A stretch of 64,000 nt of DNA, from contig NZ_FNBE01000016.1 in the NCBI RefSeq assembly GCF_900102195.1, positions 1-64,000 on the forward strand, given 5' to 3'. Made by a program: the position numbers and the translations under genes. Below the pieces are notes generated by a model, which worked only from the letters and a program-made list of their open reading frames with translations, did no database searches and was not told where the DNA came from. Of the stretch, positions 25,838-34,650 are shown piece after piece. This DNA comes from Pseudonocardia oroxyli (GTDB lineage: Bacteria; Actinomycetota; Actinomycetes; Mycobacteriales; Pseudonocardiaceae). Positions within the stretch are counted from its first letter, which is position 1. The number at the start of each line of letters is the position of its first letter.

Positions 25838-26584
25838 ATGGTCGAGCACACCGGGCTGCGGATCGAGGACGTGTCGCTGGCGGACGCCCGGTTCCAGCAG
25901 ATCAGCGCCGTCCGGGCGACGCTGTGGCGGGTCCGCCTGCGCGGCGCGTGGGTCGGCGAGGTCGAGATCGACGGCGAGATCGCCGGGCTGCGGGTCAACG
26001 GCGTGGACGTCGGTCCGCTGGTCGAGGCCGAGCTCGACCGGCGCCACCCCGACCGCGCGCTCATGCGCCCGACCGACGCCGCGGGGTGCCTCCGGGCCTG
26101 GGACCTCCTCGAGGAGCAGTGGGCCGAGACGGTGATCCGGGCGCGCGCCCTGCCCGCCGAGTCGCTGCACGAGCGGGTCGACGGCGAGTGGTCGTTCGTC
26201 CAGACCCTGCGCCACCTGGTCTACGCCACCGACATCTGGGTCGGCCGGGTGCTCCTCGGCGACCCGCGACCGTGGCACCCGCTGAGCCTGCCGTTCGACG
26301 GCTACGACCAGGGTCCCGAGGTGCCGTGCGACCCCGACGCCCGGCCGGACCTCGACGAGGTGCTCGCCCTGCGCGCCGACCGCCGGGACACGGTGCGCCG
26401 GCTCCTGGAGGGGCTGACCGACGAGTCCCTCGCGGGCGACACGACGCCGGTGGAGGGGCCCGGGTACCCGCCCGCCGACGCCTACCCGGTCGCCGACTGC
26501 CTGCGCACCGTGCTGTTCGAGGAGTGGCAGCACCGCCGCTACGCCGAACGGGACCTGGACCTCCTGGCGCGGCGCGGTACGTGA
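25838..26584 (+). CDS. DinB-family protein
   Basis: This 248-residue protein has an N-terminal strand-rich region and a DinB-like helical bundle with LRAWDLLEEQWAETV, LRHLVYATDIWVG (metal His) and EEWQHRRYAERDLD (metal His). Its reaction is unknown. ATG 25838 begins the frame. It is convergent with the S9 peptidase gene (37-base gap). Confidence 0.8.
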   Translation: MVEHTGLRIEDVSLADARFQQISAVRATLWRVRLRGAWVGEVEIDGEIAGLRVNGVDVGPLVEAELDRRHPDRALMRPTDAAGCLRAWDLLEEQWAETVIRARALPAESLHERVDGEWSFVQTLRHLVYATDIWVGRVLLGDPRPWHPLSLPFDGYDQGPEVPCDPDARPDLDEVLALRADRRDTVRRLLEGLTDESLAGDTTPVEGPGYPPADAYPVADCLRTVLFEEWQHRRYAERDLDLLARRGT

Positions 26585-26621
26585 ACCGCTCGGGAGCGGC
26601 GGACGCACCGCGCTGCGGGAC

Positions 26622-28523
26622 TCAGCCCGAACGCCCGCCCAGGTGCGCGGCGAAGTGGCGCTCGACGGCCCGGTAGAGCCGCATCCGGTTCTCCGGGTTC
26701 TCGAAGCCGTGGCCCTCGTCCTCGGCGAGCAGGTACTCGACCGGGATCCCGCGCTCGCGCAGCGAGGCCACGATGTTGTCGGACTCGGACTGCCTCACCC
26801 GGGCGTCGTTGGCGCCCTGGGCGACCAGCAGCGGCGTCCGGATCCGGTCGACCATCGTGATGGGCGAGCGGGCCAGCAGGTCCGCGTGCTGCTCCGGGAC
26901 GTCCGGGTCGCCGCCGTAGCGGTACCAGTTGGCGACCAGGCCGGGCCGCGCGAACTCCGGGACCGACCGCAGGAACTCGACGAGGTCGGAGATCCCCACG
27001 TAGTCCACCGCGGCCGCGAAGTGGTCCGGCGTCACGGTCACGGCGACGAGGGCGGAGTAGCCGCCGTAGGACCCGCCGTAGACGCCGATCCGCTCCGGAT
27101 CGGCGATCCCCTCGGCCACCGCCCAATCGGCGGCGTCGATCAGGTCGGTGTGCATGGCCCGCGCGAGCTCCCCGACGGCTGAGGTGAGGTGGCGCCGCCC
27201 GTACCCGGTGGAGCCGCGGAACTCGACGTGCAGCACGGCGTACCCGCGGTTGGCGAGGAACTGGGCCTGCGGGTCGTAGCCCCAGCTGTCGTGCGCCCAC
27301 GGTCCGCCGTGGACCAGCACCACCAGCGGCAACGCCTCCGGACGCCCGCCGACCGGCAGGGTCAGGAAGCCGTGCAGCGGCAGGCCGTCGCGGGCCGGGA
27401 AGTGGACGGCTCGCATCGGTGCCAGGTCGGCCGCGTCGAGGTGCGGGTAGGGCCGGAACAGCTCCCGGCTCTCGCCCGTCTCGTGGTCGTAGATCCAGGT
27501 CACGGCCGGTTCGCGGTCGTGGAGGAAGGTGGCGATCCAGCGGCGGCCCGCCTCGTCGGAGGACAGCGTGCCCAGCACGCCGTCGGACAGCGTGGCGAGC
27601 TGCGCGTAGACCGGGGCGAACTCCGGGTCGAGCACCTCGATGTGGCCGCGGTCGCCCACGAAGCGGGCGGCCAACACCTCGCCGCTGCCGCGCCGGGTGA
27701 ACAGGATCGGGGGCAGCCGCGGGTCCAGCGCCCCGAGGGTGTCCAGGTCGTGCCCCTCGACGGCGGCGACGACGGTCCGCTCGCCGGTCGCGTGGTCGAG
27801 CCGGATCAGCTGCAGGTCGTCACCGTCGCCGTAGGACCCCAGGAGCAGGCCCCGGCCGTCCGGCGTGACGTACTGGGGCAGGACGCCCACCGGGTGCTCG
27901 GCCCCACCCGCGGTGTGGATCGGCCGCTGCCGCCCGTCCGGGTCGATCGCGGCGAAGTGCCACGCGCCGTCCACCAGCCGCGAGGCGAAGACGGGCAGAC
28001 CCGCCGGGTCCAGCAGGACCGTCTCCCCCGGACCCGGTTGCTCCAGGTGCAGCGTGGTCTCGCCGCTCGCGACGTCGACCCGGAAGTAGTCGAAGTACAG
28101 CGGGCGCCGGTTCATCAGCACGAGGATGCTGCCGGGCACGCCCTCCAGGAGGTCGACGCCCACCACCCGGGACCCCGGCGGCAGCGGGGTGAGGTCGACG
28201 GCGGGCTCGTCGGGCGCGTCGAGGTCGACGCGGTAGAGGTGCCAGTCCTCGTTGCCGTCGGTGTCCTGCTCGTACAGCAGCCATCGCGGGTCGTCGGTCC
28301 AGTGGTACCTGCCGACGCCGCGGCGGGTGTCGTGGGTGACGCACACCGCGTCGGCGTGGTCCTGGTCGATCCCGCGGACCCAGACGTTGCGCCTGCCACC
28401 CTCCGGGGCGAGGTAGGCGATCCGGGTGCCGTCGGGGGACGGGCTCGCTCCGGAGAACTCCGGGTCGGAGAAGAACTCCTCGAGCGGGATCAGGCGGGCT
28501 TCGGCGATCGACTCGGTGGTCAC
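26622..28523 (-). CDS. S9-family prolyl oligopeptidase / acylaminoacyl peptidase
   Basis: This protein of about 633 residues has an N-terminal beta-propeller ([17 protein letters not shown] and similar blades) and a C-terminal alpha/beta hydrolase domain. The catalytic Ser is in [11 protein letters not shown], Asp in QGANDARV and His in [12 protein letters not shown]. These enzymes release short peptides or acyl-amino acids, in the cytoplasm when no signal peptide is present, as here. GTG 28523 is chosen because GAGAGGAG lies 8 bases upstream; the longer frame from 28598 is not needed. Its promoter region abuts a decayed hydrolase gene. Confidence 0.93.
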   Translation of the reverse strand: MTTESIAEARLIPLEEFFSDPEFSGASPSPDGTRIAYLAPEGGRRNVWVRGIDQDHADAVCVTHDTRRGVGRYHWTDDPRWLLYEQDTDGNEDWHLYRVDLDAPDEPAVDLTPLPPGSRVVGVDLLEGVPGSILVLMNRRPLYFDYFRVDVASGETTLHLEQPGPGETVLLDPAGLPVFASRLVDGAWHFAAIDPDGRQRPIHTAGGAEHPVGVLPQYVTPDGRGLLLGSYGDGDDLQLIRLDHATGERTVVAAVEGHDLDTLGALDPRLPPILFTRRGSGEVLAARFVGDRGHIEVLDPEFAPVYAQLATLSDGVLGTLSSDEAGRRWIATFLHDREPAVTWIYDHETGESRELFRPYPHLDAADLAPMRAVHFPARDGLPLHGFLTLPVGGRPEALPLVVLVHGGPWAHDSWGYDPQAQFLANRGYAVLHVEFRGSTGYGRRHLTSAVGELARAMHTDLIDAADWAVAEGIADPERIGVYGGSYGGYSALVAVTVTPDHFAAAVDYVGISDLVEFLRSVPEFARPGLVANWYRYGGDPDVPEQHADLLARSPITMVDRIRTPLLVAQGANDARVRQSESDNIVASLRERGIPVEYLLAEDEGHGFENPENRMRLYRAVERHFAAHLGGRSG

Positions 28524-28581
28524 CGGGTGTGCTCCTCTCGTCGGTGGTGTCCCCAGCAGAACCTGTGCCGTCGCGGCATGG

Positions 28582-29334
28582 TCAAGACCGGGGCTCACGG
28601 GAGTCGGAAGGGCCCGCGTGGTTCGCGAGGAACTCCTGCATGCCCTCGGCGTCGGTGTTCCACTCCAGGAAGCCCTGGGTGACGAACAACGGCGTGTCGG
28701 TGCCCTTCGCGTGCTCGGCGAGGTTCCGGAGCGTCCACGTCTCGGACTCCGGGTTCGGGTCCGTGTAGGACGCCGTGTTCAGGATCGTGCACTCCGGGTG
28801 CGGCCCTGCGGGGGAGTCCCAGGCGGCGTTGGCGAGGTAGCGGGCGTCGTCGGGCATCTGGGGCTGGGTGGCGAGCTGGTTGTGGATCGAGGGCACGGAG
28901 ACCGTCGTGGAGCGGGGGACGCCGCCGGAACGCATGGTCCGCTGGATGTCCCAGATGGGCTCCTGCGCGATCGCGGCCTGGAGCGCCGGATGGTCCAGGT
29001 TGTTCCCGATCAGCGCGGTGATCCCGTCCATCGACTTGCCGTACATGCCCACCGATCCGGTGGAGAAGGGCTGCGCGGCGGCCCAGTCGAGCGCCGCCCG
29101 GACGTCCGTGCGGTCGGCGTTCCCGCCGATCGCCTCGGTGCAGCCGGTGGAGCCGCCGAAGCCGCGCAGGTCCACCATGACCAGGCCGTAGCCGCGCTCG
29201 AGCAGGCGGCCCTCGGTGACCAGGTCGTCGAACCGGGCGGACGGGCCGGTGTGGGCGAAGCCCTCCACGCTCAGCTGGCCGGAGTGGCCGAAGTAGGTCC
29301 CCGCGGACAGGACGAGGGGCACCTTCCCGTCCGG
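28582..29334 (-). pseudogene. Remnant of CocE/NonD-type hydrolase, both ends lost
   Basis: The frame reads DGKVPLVLSAGTYFGHSGQ at its 5' end, then GLVMVDLRGFGGSTG, the nucleophile region GMYGKSMDGITALIG (YGKS with expected Ser) and TPLFVTQGFLEWNTDAEG. These are core blocks of X-Pro dipeptidyl-peptidase/CocE-like hydrolases. The N-terminus is absent: at about 29335 the sequence passes into a plus-strand histidine kinase. The C-terminal jelly-roll domain is absent too, with a stop after about 12 unrelated residues. About 250 residues remain of a family usually near 550-650. Confidence 0.72.
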
Positions 29335-29745
29335 CGGGAGGTGATCCGCGAGAGCTCGCACCGGGCGCTGCAGGACCTGCGCGAGGTGATCGGCGTGCTG
29401 CGCGCCCCCGAGGGGGAGCTGCCGCTGCCGGGGATCGCGGACGTGCCCGCCACCGCGGGCCGCACCCTCTACCGGCTCGTCCAGGAGCGTCTGACGAACG
29501 TGCGCCGGTATGCGGCGGGCGCGCCGACGACGGTGCGGATCGCGGGCGGTCCGGGCCCCGGCCTGTCGGCCGAGGTGGTCGACGAGCGCCCGGTCGCGGC
29601 GTCCGGTCCGTCGGGCGCGGGCTCCGGCGAGGGGCTGCGCGGGCTGCGGGAACGCGCCGCCCTGCGCGGCGGCAGGCTGGAACACGGCCCGACGGAGTCG
29701 GGGGGTTGGCGGGTGGGGATGTGGGTGCCGTGGCCGACACGGTGA
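29335..29745 (+). pseudogene. Sensor histidine kinase remnant (ATPase end only)
   Basis: From 29335 the plus frame reads REVIRESSHRALQDLREVIGVLR, the part just after the dimerisation His box of NarX/DesK-type kinases. TLYRLVQERLTNVRRYAAGAP (N box) and GLRGLRERAALRGGRLEHGP (G box) follow. The sensor, membrane segments and phosphoacceptor His are gone. A GTG at 29341 could start translation, but the product lacks its His. The break coincides with the 5' break of the minus-strand hydrolase remnant, so one deletion seems to have removed both 5' halves. Confidence 0.75.
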
Positions 29746-30113
29746 GGGTCCTGGTCGTGGACGACGACGCCGTCGTCCGCTTCGGGCTGACGATGATGCT
29801 GCGCGGGGCGCCCGACGTCGAGGTGGTCGCGGAGGCCGGGGACGGGGCCGAGGCGATCGCGCTGGTCGAGGGCGGCCACGACACCCGGGCGCACACCGCC
29901 CGCCGCAGGCTGGGCCTGCTCGCCGACCGCGAACGGCAGGTGGCCCTGGAGATCGGCGCCGGGCGCTCCAACGCCGAGATCGCCGCCCGCCGGCACATCG
30001 GCCTGGCCACGGTGAAGACGCACGTCTCCGCCATCCTCGCCAAGCTCGACCTGAACAACCGCGTGCAGGTGGCGCTGCTCGTCCACGACGCCGATCTGGA
30101 CGCCGGTCCGTAG
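29730..30113 (+). pseudogene. NarL/LuxR-type response regulator with internal deletion
   Basis: GTG 29730 opens a 127-residue frame; the family is normally about 215. The first 45 residues are a receiver N-terminus (VRVLVVDDDAVVRFGLTMML to EAIALVEGG). The sequence then jumps straight to LGLLADRERQVALEIGAGRSNAEIA, the LuxR HTH. The middle of the receiver, including the phosphoacceptor Asp and Lys, is missing without loss of frame. It overlaps the histidine kinase remnant by 16 bases. It could still be translated as an unphosphorylatable DNA-binding protein, but decay is more likely. Confidence 0.72.
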
Positions 30114-30185
30114 CGGCCGCCGGGCCGACCACTGGGCCCTGCACCCGTTGGGGGCCGGCGCTAGAGTGCGTCCCGTGGCGGCCGC

Positions 30186-31766
30186 ATGATGGACCCCGAG
30201 CCCGCGATCTCCGGTGAGGACGTCGCACCGGCGCAGGCTCCGGTGCGCGTGCTGCTCGTGGAGGACGACGACGGGGACGCGCTGCTCGTCACCGAGCTCT
30301 TCGCGGACGTCGGGGAGATCCGGGACGTGGCGCGCGCCCGCACCCTCGCCGAGGCGTTGACCGCCGTGGTCGCCGCGGACTGCGTGCTGTTGGACATGAA
30401 CCTGCCGGACGCGGCGGGCTTCGACGGGCTGCTGCGCCTGTTGGAGGTGCCCGACCACCCGGCCGTGGTCGTCCTGACCGGGGACGTCGACGAGACCCGC
30501 GGCCGGGCCGCGGTCGCCGCGGGCGCCGAGGACTACCTGGTCAAGGGGCGGGTCGACGGTCCGCTGCTCACCCGCGCGGTGCAGTACGCGGTGGAGCGTC
30601 GGCGCGCGGACCGGCTGGCGGGCCAGCTGCAGCTCGCGCAGGTTCACGAGCGGGAGAACCGCAGGCTGGGCCGCGGGCTGTTGCCCACCCCGCTGCTGCG
30701 GGACCGTGCGTTGACCGTGACCAGCCGCTACCAGCCGGGGAACGCGCAGCTGCTGCTCGGCGGGGACTTCTACGACACCGTCGAGATCGCGGACGGCAGC
30801 GTGCACGCGATCGTCGGGGACGTCAGCGGGCACGGGCCCGACGAGGCCGCGATCGGGGTCAGCCTGCGGATCGCGTGGCGCACGCTGGTGCTGGCCGGGA
30901 TGCCCGCCGAGTACGTGCTCCCGGTGCTCGACCAGCTGCTGGTGACCGAGCGGCACGACGCCATCCTGTTCACCACCGTCGCGATGATCTCGCTGCCCGC
31001 GGACCGCAGCCACCTCGACCTCTACCTGGCGGGCCACCCCGCGCCGCTGCTCATCGACGGCACCACCTCGAGCCTGCTCCCCGACCGCGGGCTCGGCGTG
31101 CCGCTCGGGGTGCGGCTGGGGACGACCTGGCCCGCCGTCCGGGTGCCGCTGCCGCGGGAGTGGGCGCTGCTGCTCTACACCGACGGGCTCATCGAGGCCC
31201 GGGACGACCGGGGCGACGTGCTCTGGACGGACGGGCTGGTCGACCTGCTCGACGGCCTGCTGAACCGGCCCACCTGGAAGGACGAGCCCGGCGCGGTGCT
31301 GGACCAGGTGCTCGCCGCGGTCGACGCGCGGATGCCGCTGCGGACCGACGACCTGGCCGTCGCGCTGCTGACCCACACCCCGGCCGTCGAGCAGCGGCGG
31401 GTGTGGGACCACGAGCCCACCGCCGAGTCCTGCGTCGAGGTCCGCCGCGAGATCGCCGCGTTCCTGCAGGCCAACGACGTGGATCAGGACCGGGTGGACG
31501 ACGCCGTGCTGGTGGCCTACGAGCTCGCCATGAACGCCGCCGACCACGCCCGGACCCCCTTCCGGCTCACCGCGGTCCTCGGCCCGCACGCGCTGCGCCT
31601 CGAGGTCACCGACGGCTCCGCGGCCCCGCCGCAGGTCCGGCCGGTGGACGCGCACGCCCTGCGCGGGCGCGGCCTGCGGATGGTGGACTCGATCGTCGAG
31701 TCCTGGACCGTCCACCACGACGGCGAGGGCAAGACCATCGTCGCGGACCTCACCCTCGACGGCTGA
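30186..31766 (+). CDS. Receiver-PP2C (SpoIIE)-HATPase fusion protein
   Basis: This 526-residue three-domain protein has an N-terminal receiver (VLLVEDDDGDALLV, phosphoacceptor Asp in CVLLDMNLPDAAG, Lys in EDYLVKGRV). A SpoIIE-type PP2C phosphatase follows (GGDFYDTVEIADG, VGDVSGHGPDEA, LYTDGLIEARD, RTDDLAVALL). A C-terminal RsbW-like ATPase (VAYELAMNAADHA, GRGLRMVDSIV) ends it. It probably dephosphorylates an anti-anti-sigma factor in response to a phosphorelay, with its own kinase domain in cis. ATG 30186 (or 30189) starts it. No STAS gene is adjacent; the nearest is at 49126-49485. Confidence 0.9.
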   Translation: MMDPEPAISGEDVAPAQAPVRVLLVEDDDGDALLVTELFADVGEIRDVARARTLAEALTAVVAADCVLLDMNLPDAAGFDGLLRLLEVPDHPAVVVLTGDVDETRGRAAVAAGAEDYLVKGRVDGPLLTRAVQYAVERRRADRLAGQLQLAQVHERENRRLGRGLLPTPLLRDRALTVTSRYQPGNAQLLLGGDFYDTVEIADGSVHAIVGDVSGHGPDEAAIGVSLRIAWRTLVLAGMPAEYVLPVLDQLLVTERHDAILFTTVAMISLPADRSHLDLYLAGHPAPLLIDGTTSSLLPDRGLGVPLGVRLGTTWPAVRVPLPREWALLLYTDGLIEARDDRGDVLWTDGLVDLLDGLLNRPTWKDEPGAVLDQVLAAVDARMPLRTDDLAVALLTHTPAVEQRRVWDHEPTAESCVEVRREIAAFLQANDVDQDRVDDAVLVAYELAMNAADHARTPFRLTAVLGPHALRLEVTDGSAAPPQVRPVDAHALRGRGLRMVDSIVESWTVHHDGEGKTIVADLTLDG

Positions 31767-32454
31767 CCGCCACCTCCTCGGCGTCCGCATCAAGGTCGAG
31801 GTCGACGTCGATGTCGAAGGGATCCGGCCCCGGGCGTCCGGTGAGCTGCACCAGCACCGACGCGAAGCCCTGCCGCAGGTGCTGCTCGGTCGCCGCGGCG
31901 GCGGCCTCCGGGTCGCCCGCCTCGAGCGCCGCCAGGATCGCCTCGTGCTCGGCGCGCGAGGCCGCGGAGCGCTCGTGCAGCGTCAGGTCCCAGGGGAACG
32001 CCCGCCAGGTCGCGGCGATCCGGTCGACCAGGGCGGGCATGCCGCACCGGTCGTAGCAGAGGAAGTGGAAGTCCCGGTTGCGGTCGCGCGCGGCGGCCGG
32101 GTCCCCGCCCGCGTCCCCGGTGGGCTCGGCGTCGAGCAGGGCCCGGGCGCGCGCCAGGTCGCGGCGGGAGAGGCGGAGCGTCGCGCGGCGCACCGCGTAG
32201 GCCTCGGTGAGCCTGCGGACCACGTAGGTCGCCGTCACCTGCGCCAGGTCCACACCGGCGACCCGGACGCCGCGATGGGGTTCGGCCACCACGAGCCCCT
32301 CGGCCTCCAGCAGGCCCAACGCCTCCCGCACCGGGGTGATGCTGGCCCCGAACCGGCGCGCCAGCTCGTCCTGCCGGAGCCGGGCGCCGCGGGCGAGCGT
32401 CCCCGCGAGGATGTCCCGGCGGAGGGCGTCGACGACCAGGTCGCGCTTGCTCAC
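31750..32454 (-). CDS. GntR-family (FCD/FadR subgroup) regulator
   Basis: This 234-residue regulator has an N-terminal GntR winged helix (VVDALRRDILAGTLARGARLRQDELARRFGASITPVREAL) and a helical FCD effector domain (NRDFHFLCYDRCGMPALVDRI, EHEAILAALEAGDPEAA) that commonly binds carboxylic acids. GTG 32454 overlaps the CoA-transferase stop by GTGA, so the two genes are coupled. It overlaps the convergent phosphatase gene by 17 bases. A perfect ATCATGCATGAT palindrome upstream of the operon is a candidate operator. Confidence 0.9.
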   Translation of the reverse strand: MSKRDLVVDALRRDILAGTLARGARLRQDELARRFGASITPVREALGLLEAEGLVVAEPHRGVRVAGVDLAQVTATYVVRRLTEAYAVRRATLRLSRRDLARARALLDAEPTGDAGGDPAAARDRNRDFHFLCYDRCGMPALVDRIAATWRAFPWDLTLHERSAASRAEHEAILAALEAGDPEAAAAATEQHLRQGFASVLVQLTGRPGPDPFDIDVDLDLDADAEEVAVSRRG

Positions 32455-33599
32455 CCCCGCTCGCCCAGCCAGGCGAGGATCGCGTCGGTGTGCTCGCCGA
32501 CCTCGGGGACGGCGCCCATCCGGGCGGGCCTGCCGGGCAGGGTGATCGGCGGCCGCAGCGCCCGCAGCGGGCCGACGGGGGAGTCCACCTCGGTCCACCG
32601 GTCGCGCGCGCTCAGCTGGGGATGGGTGAGGACGTCCGCGAGCTCGCGCTGCCGGGCGTGCGCGATCCGCGCCCCGGCCAGCCGGTCGAGGAACTCCTCG
32701 CCTTTCAGCGTCGACAGCACCGCGTCGATCGCGGCCTGCAGGGCCTCCCGCTCGGCCACCCGCCCGGCCCCGGTGGCGAACCGGGGGTCGACGGCCAGCC
32801 CGGGGGTCCGCAGCACGTCGGTGCAGAACGCCACCCACTCGCGCTCGTTCTGGATCGACAGCACGACCTCGGTCCCGTCGCCCGCGGCGAAGGTGCCGTA
32901 CGGGGCGATCGCGGCGTGGCTGGTGCCGGTGCGCCGGGGCGGGGTGCCGCCGTACTCGGCGTAGTAGAGCGGATAGCCCATCCACTCGGTGAGCGAGTCG
33001 AACAGGCTGACCTCGACCTCGGTGCCGACGCCGGTGCGGTCGCGCTCGTAGAGCGCCGCGAGGATCCCGCTGAACGCGTACATGCCGGCGCCGATGTCCG
33101 CGGCCGGGATGCCCGCCTTGGCGGGCGCCTCCTCGGTCCCGGTGATCGACACGAGCCCCGCCTCGGACTGGATGAGCAGGTCGTAGGCCTTCGCGTCGCG
33201 GAAGGGCCCGCTCCCGCCGTAGCCGGAGATCGAGCAGGTCACCAGCCTCGGGAAGCGGGCGCGCAGGGCGGCGGCGCCGAGCCCGAGGCGCTCCGCGGCG
33301 CCGGGGGCGAAGTTCTGCACGAACACGTCCGCCCGCTCCAGCAGCCGCAGCACGGTCTCGACGCCCGCCGGGTCCTTGAGGTCGAGCGCGATGCTCTCCT
33401 TGGACCGGTTGAGCCACACGAAGTGGCTGGACATCCCCCGCACGGTCCGGTCGTAGCCGCGGGCGAAGTCCCCGCCGCCCGGCCGCTCCACCTTGATCAC
33501 CCGGGCGCCGAGGTCGGCCAGGTGACGAGTGGCGAGCGGGGCGGCGACCGCCTGCTCGCACGAGACGACGACGAGCCCGTCCAGGGGCAGCGGGGGCAT
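32451..33599 (-). CDS. CaiB/BaiF-family (type III) CoA transferase
   Basis: This 382-residue enzyme moves CoA between carboxylic acids. Conserved features are the N-terminal ARVIKVERPGGGDFARGYD, the NRSKESIALDLKDPAG block and the catalytic Asp in IPAADIGAGMYAFSGIL (Asp168). The GntR gene follows with a GTGA overlap, suggesting an acid-induced operon. The substrate cannot be inferred. ATG 33599 has GGAGAT-like sequence upstream. Confidence 0.92.
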   Translation of the reverse strand: MPPLPLDGLVVVSCEQAVAAPLATRHLADLGARVIKVERPGGGDFARGYDRTVRGMSSHFVWLNRSKESIALDLKDPAGVETVLRLLERADVFVQNFAPGAAERLGLGAAALRARFPRLVTCSISGYGGSGPFRDAKAYDLLIQSEAGLVSITGTEEAPAKAGIPAADIGAGMYAFSGILAALYERDRTGVGTEVEVSLFDSLTEWMGYPLYYAEYGGTPPRRTGTSHAAIAPYGTFAAGDGTEVVLSIQNEREWVAFCTDVLRTPGLAVDPRFATGAGRVAEREALQAAIDAVLSTLKGEEFLDRLAGARIAHARQRELADVLTHPQLSARDRWTEVDSPVGPLRALRPPITLPGRPARMGAVPEVGEHTDAILAWLGERG

Positions 33600-33634
33600 C
33601 CGGATCTCCTCGGCGAGAATGCAGGGTCCGCCAC

Positions 33635-33646
33635 ATCATGCATGAT
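33635..33646. promoter_or_regulatory. Candidate GntR operator
   Basis: ATCATGCATGAT is a perfect 12-bp palindrome 36 bases upstream of the CoA-transferase start, where the downstream-encoded GntR protein would be expected to autoregulate the operon. Related half-sites occur further upstream in the same region. Confidence 0.5.
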
Positions 33647-33697
33647 CTGAGTGGGAGAGGCATCTCTGGCTGTCCCGTTCGTGGCCGCTCTCGATCG

Positions 33698-33768
33698 CCC
33701 ATGATCTGCTCGTGGGGAGGAAGGCGGTCGGGATCCGACCGCGTCGCTCCCGAGGAATGGATCATGGC
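33698..33768. repeat. Family III inverted repeat, copy A
   Basis: Imperfect arms start CCCATGATCTG and end TGGATCATGG, around an inner palindrome GGTCGGGATCCGACC. It resembles copy B at 33839-33909 in length (71 bases), end sequence and inner GGTCG/CGACC pair. A partial third left arm (CATGATCTGAGTGGGAGAGG) starts at 33641. Confidence 0.65.
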
Positions 33769-33838
33769 CCTTCCTGGACCGAGTCCGCGTGTCGTCGGGC
33801 CGTCGGATGGGTGGTGGCGTGGTCCCGTCCGTCTCGCG

Positions 33839-33909
33839 CCAATGATCCACCCGTCGGGAGAGGATCGGTCGCGAGTCGACCGCCGGGCTTCCGGAGCGTG
33901 GATCATGGA
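33839..33909. repeat. Family III inverted repeat, copy B
   Basis: Arms start CCAATGATCCACCCG and end CGTGGATCATGG, with inner GGTCG-CGAGT-CGACC. Same length and layout as copy A, diverged in the arms, so the copies share origin or are under shared constraint. Confidence 0.65.
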
Positions 33910-34118
33910 CGGCCGGGTGCCAAGGCCGGGTCGCGCCGCGGCGGGAGCACGTCGGGCTGAGCCGAGGGGGCCGGCGGGTCGACGGTCCTGACGGGTCGCG
34001 CCTGAGCGGCCCGGGCCCACCCCTCGAGCGTGGACCAATCGGCCCGGCTCCGAGAAGTCGGGGATGAGCGATCTGTTCTCGCACGCCCGGACGGGCGGGC
34101 GAAACGGACGAAAGCCCG

Positions 34119-34583
34119 TCAGTGCTCCTTCTTGATGGTGAAGTAGGAGCCGCGGATGGTGCCGGCCAGCTTCGAGCGCTGGCGGGCGAACTTGAACCGG
34201 GTGGCGAGCTCCTCGGGGACCTCCATGCCGTCGGACAGCTTGAAGCCGACGGCGCGCTTGCCGGAGTCCTCGAGGGTGTAGAGGACGTTGACGGACAGGC
34301 CGCTCGCGTAGAAGACGTAGGCCCACCTGACGCCCCCGACCTCGAAGGCCGTCGCCTCCAGGGGTGGGGAGTCGATGACGATGTCCCGCTCGTCCCGCAG
34401 GATCTCGTGGACCCAGTCCACGGTGTCCCGGGCGTCTGCGGCGGGCTCCACGGTGAACTCGTGGTCGTACTTGTTCTTGAAGTAGCGGGCCTCGTTCGCC
34501 CGCAGGCCGGCGAGCGCGTCCGCGACCGGTGACGACTCGAGGCCGACGGTCGACACGGTCTGGAAGTCCACGACGTAGGTCAT
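34119..34583 (-). CDS. Conserved-looking hypothetical protein
   Basis: This 154-residue protein is not recognised. It is richer in Lys, Phe and Tyr than its neighbours (RANEARYFKNKYDHEFTVEP, RFKFARQRSKLAGTIRGSYF) and has alternating strand/helix character, with neither signal peptide nor membrane segment. ATG 34583 opens it (MTYVVDFQTVS). Its less GC-biased composition could mark an acquired gene, or only selection on a compact beta-rich protein. Flanked by the repeat region and a transporter. Confidence 0.6.
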   Translation of the reverse strand: MTYVVDFQTVSTVGLESSPVADALAGLRANEARYFKNKYDHEFTVEPAADARDTVDWVHEILRDERDIVIDSPPLEATAFEVGGVRWAYVFYASGLSVNVLYTLEDSGKRAVGFKLSDGMEVPEELATRFKFARQRSKLAGTIRGSYFTIKKEH

Positions 34584-34650
34584 GGCGGGCCCCCTCGTTC
34601 GGGACGGACGGGCGAACGCTGCGCATCCTGCCGGCGCTCCACGCCCGCCG

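Larger units (their letters stand above)
33600..34118. other. Long gene-free region with repeats
   Basis: No convincing gene lies in these 519 bases, although GC-rich shadow frames cross it. It is divided by a row of CATGAT/ATCATG-type sites at 33641, 33700, 33761, 33841 (AATGAT) and 33902; four of the gaps are about 59-61 bases. Two 71-base imperfect inverted repeats (family III) occupy 33698-33768 and 33839-33909. The remaining 34 kb end shows nothing clear. Confidence 0.6.

Noticed and set aside
33600..34118. Possible CRISPR array
   Set aside because: Only imperfect, palindromic units of 71 bases and loosely spaced sites; no set of identical repeats with unique spacers and no cas genes.
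34119..34583. Phage-derived gene
   Set aside because: Composition differs slightly from neighbours, but there are no phage structural genes, integrase or attachment sites nearby.
31750..34626. 958-codon continuous minus frame including GntR
   Set aside because: Only the 3' 234 codons are the GntR gene. The rest runs in another frame through the CoA-transferase and the repeat region.
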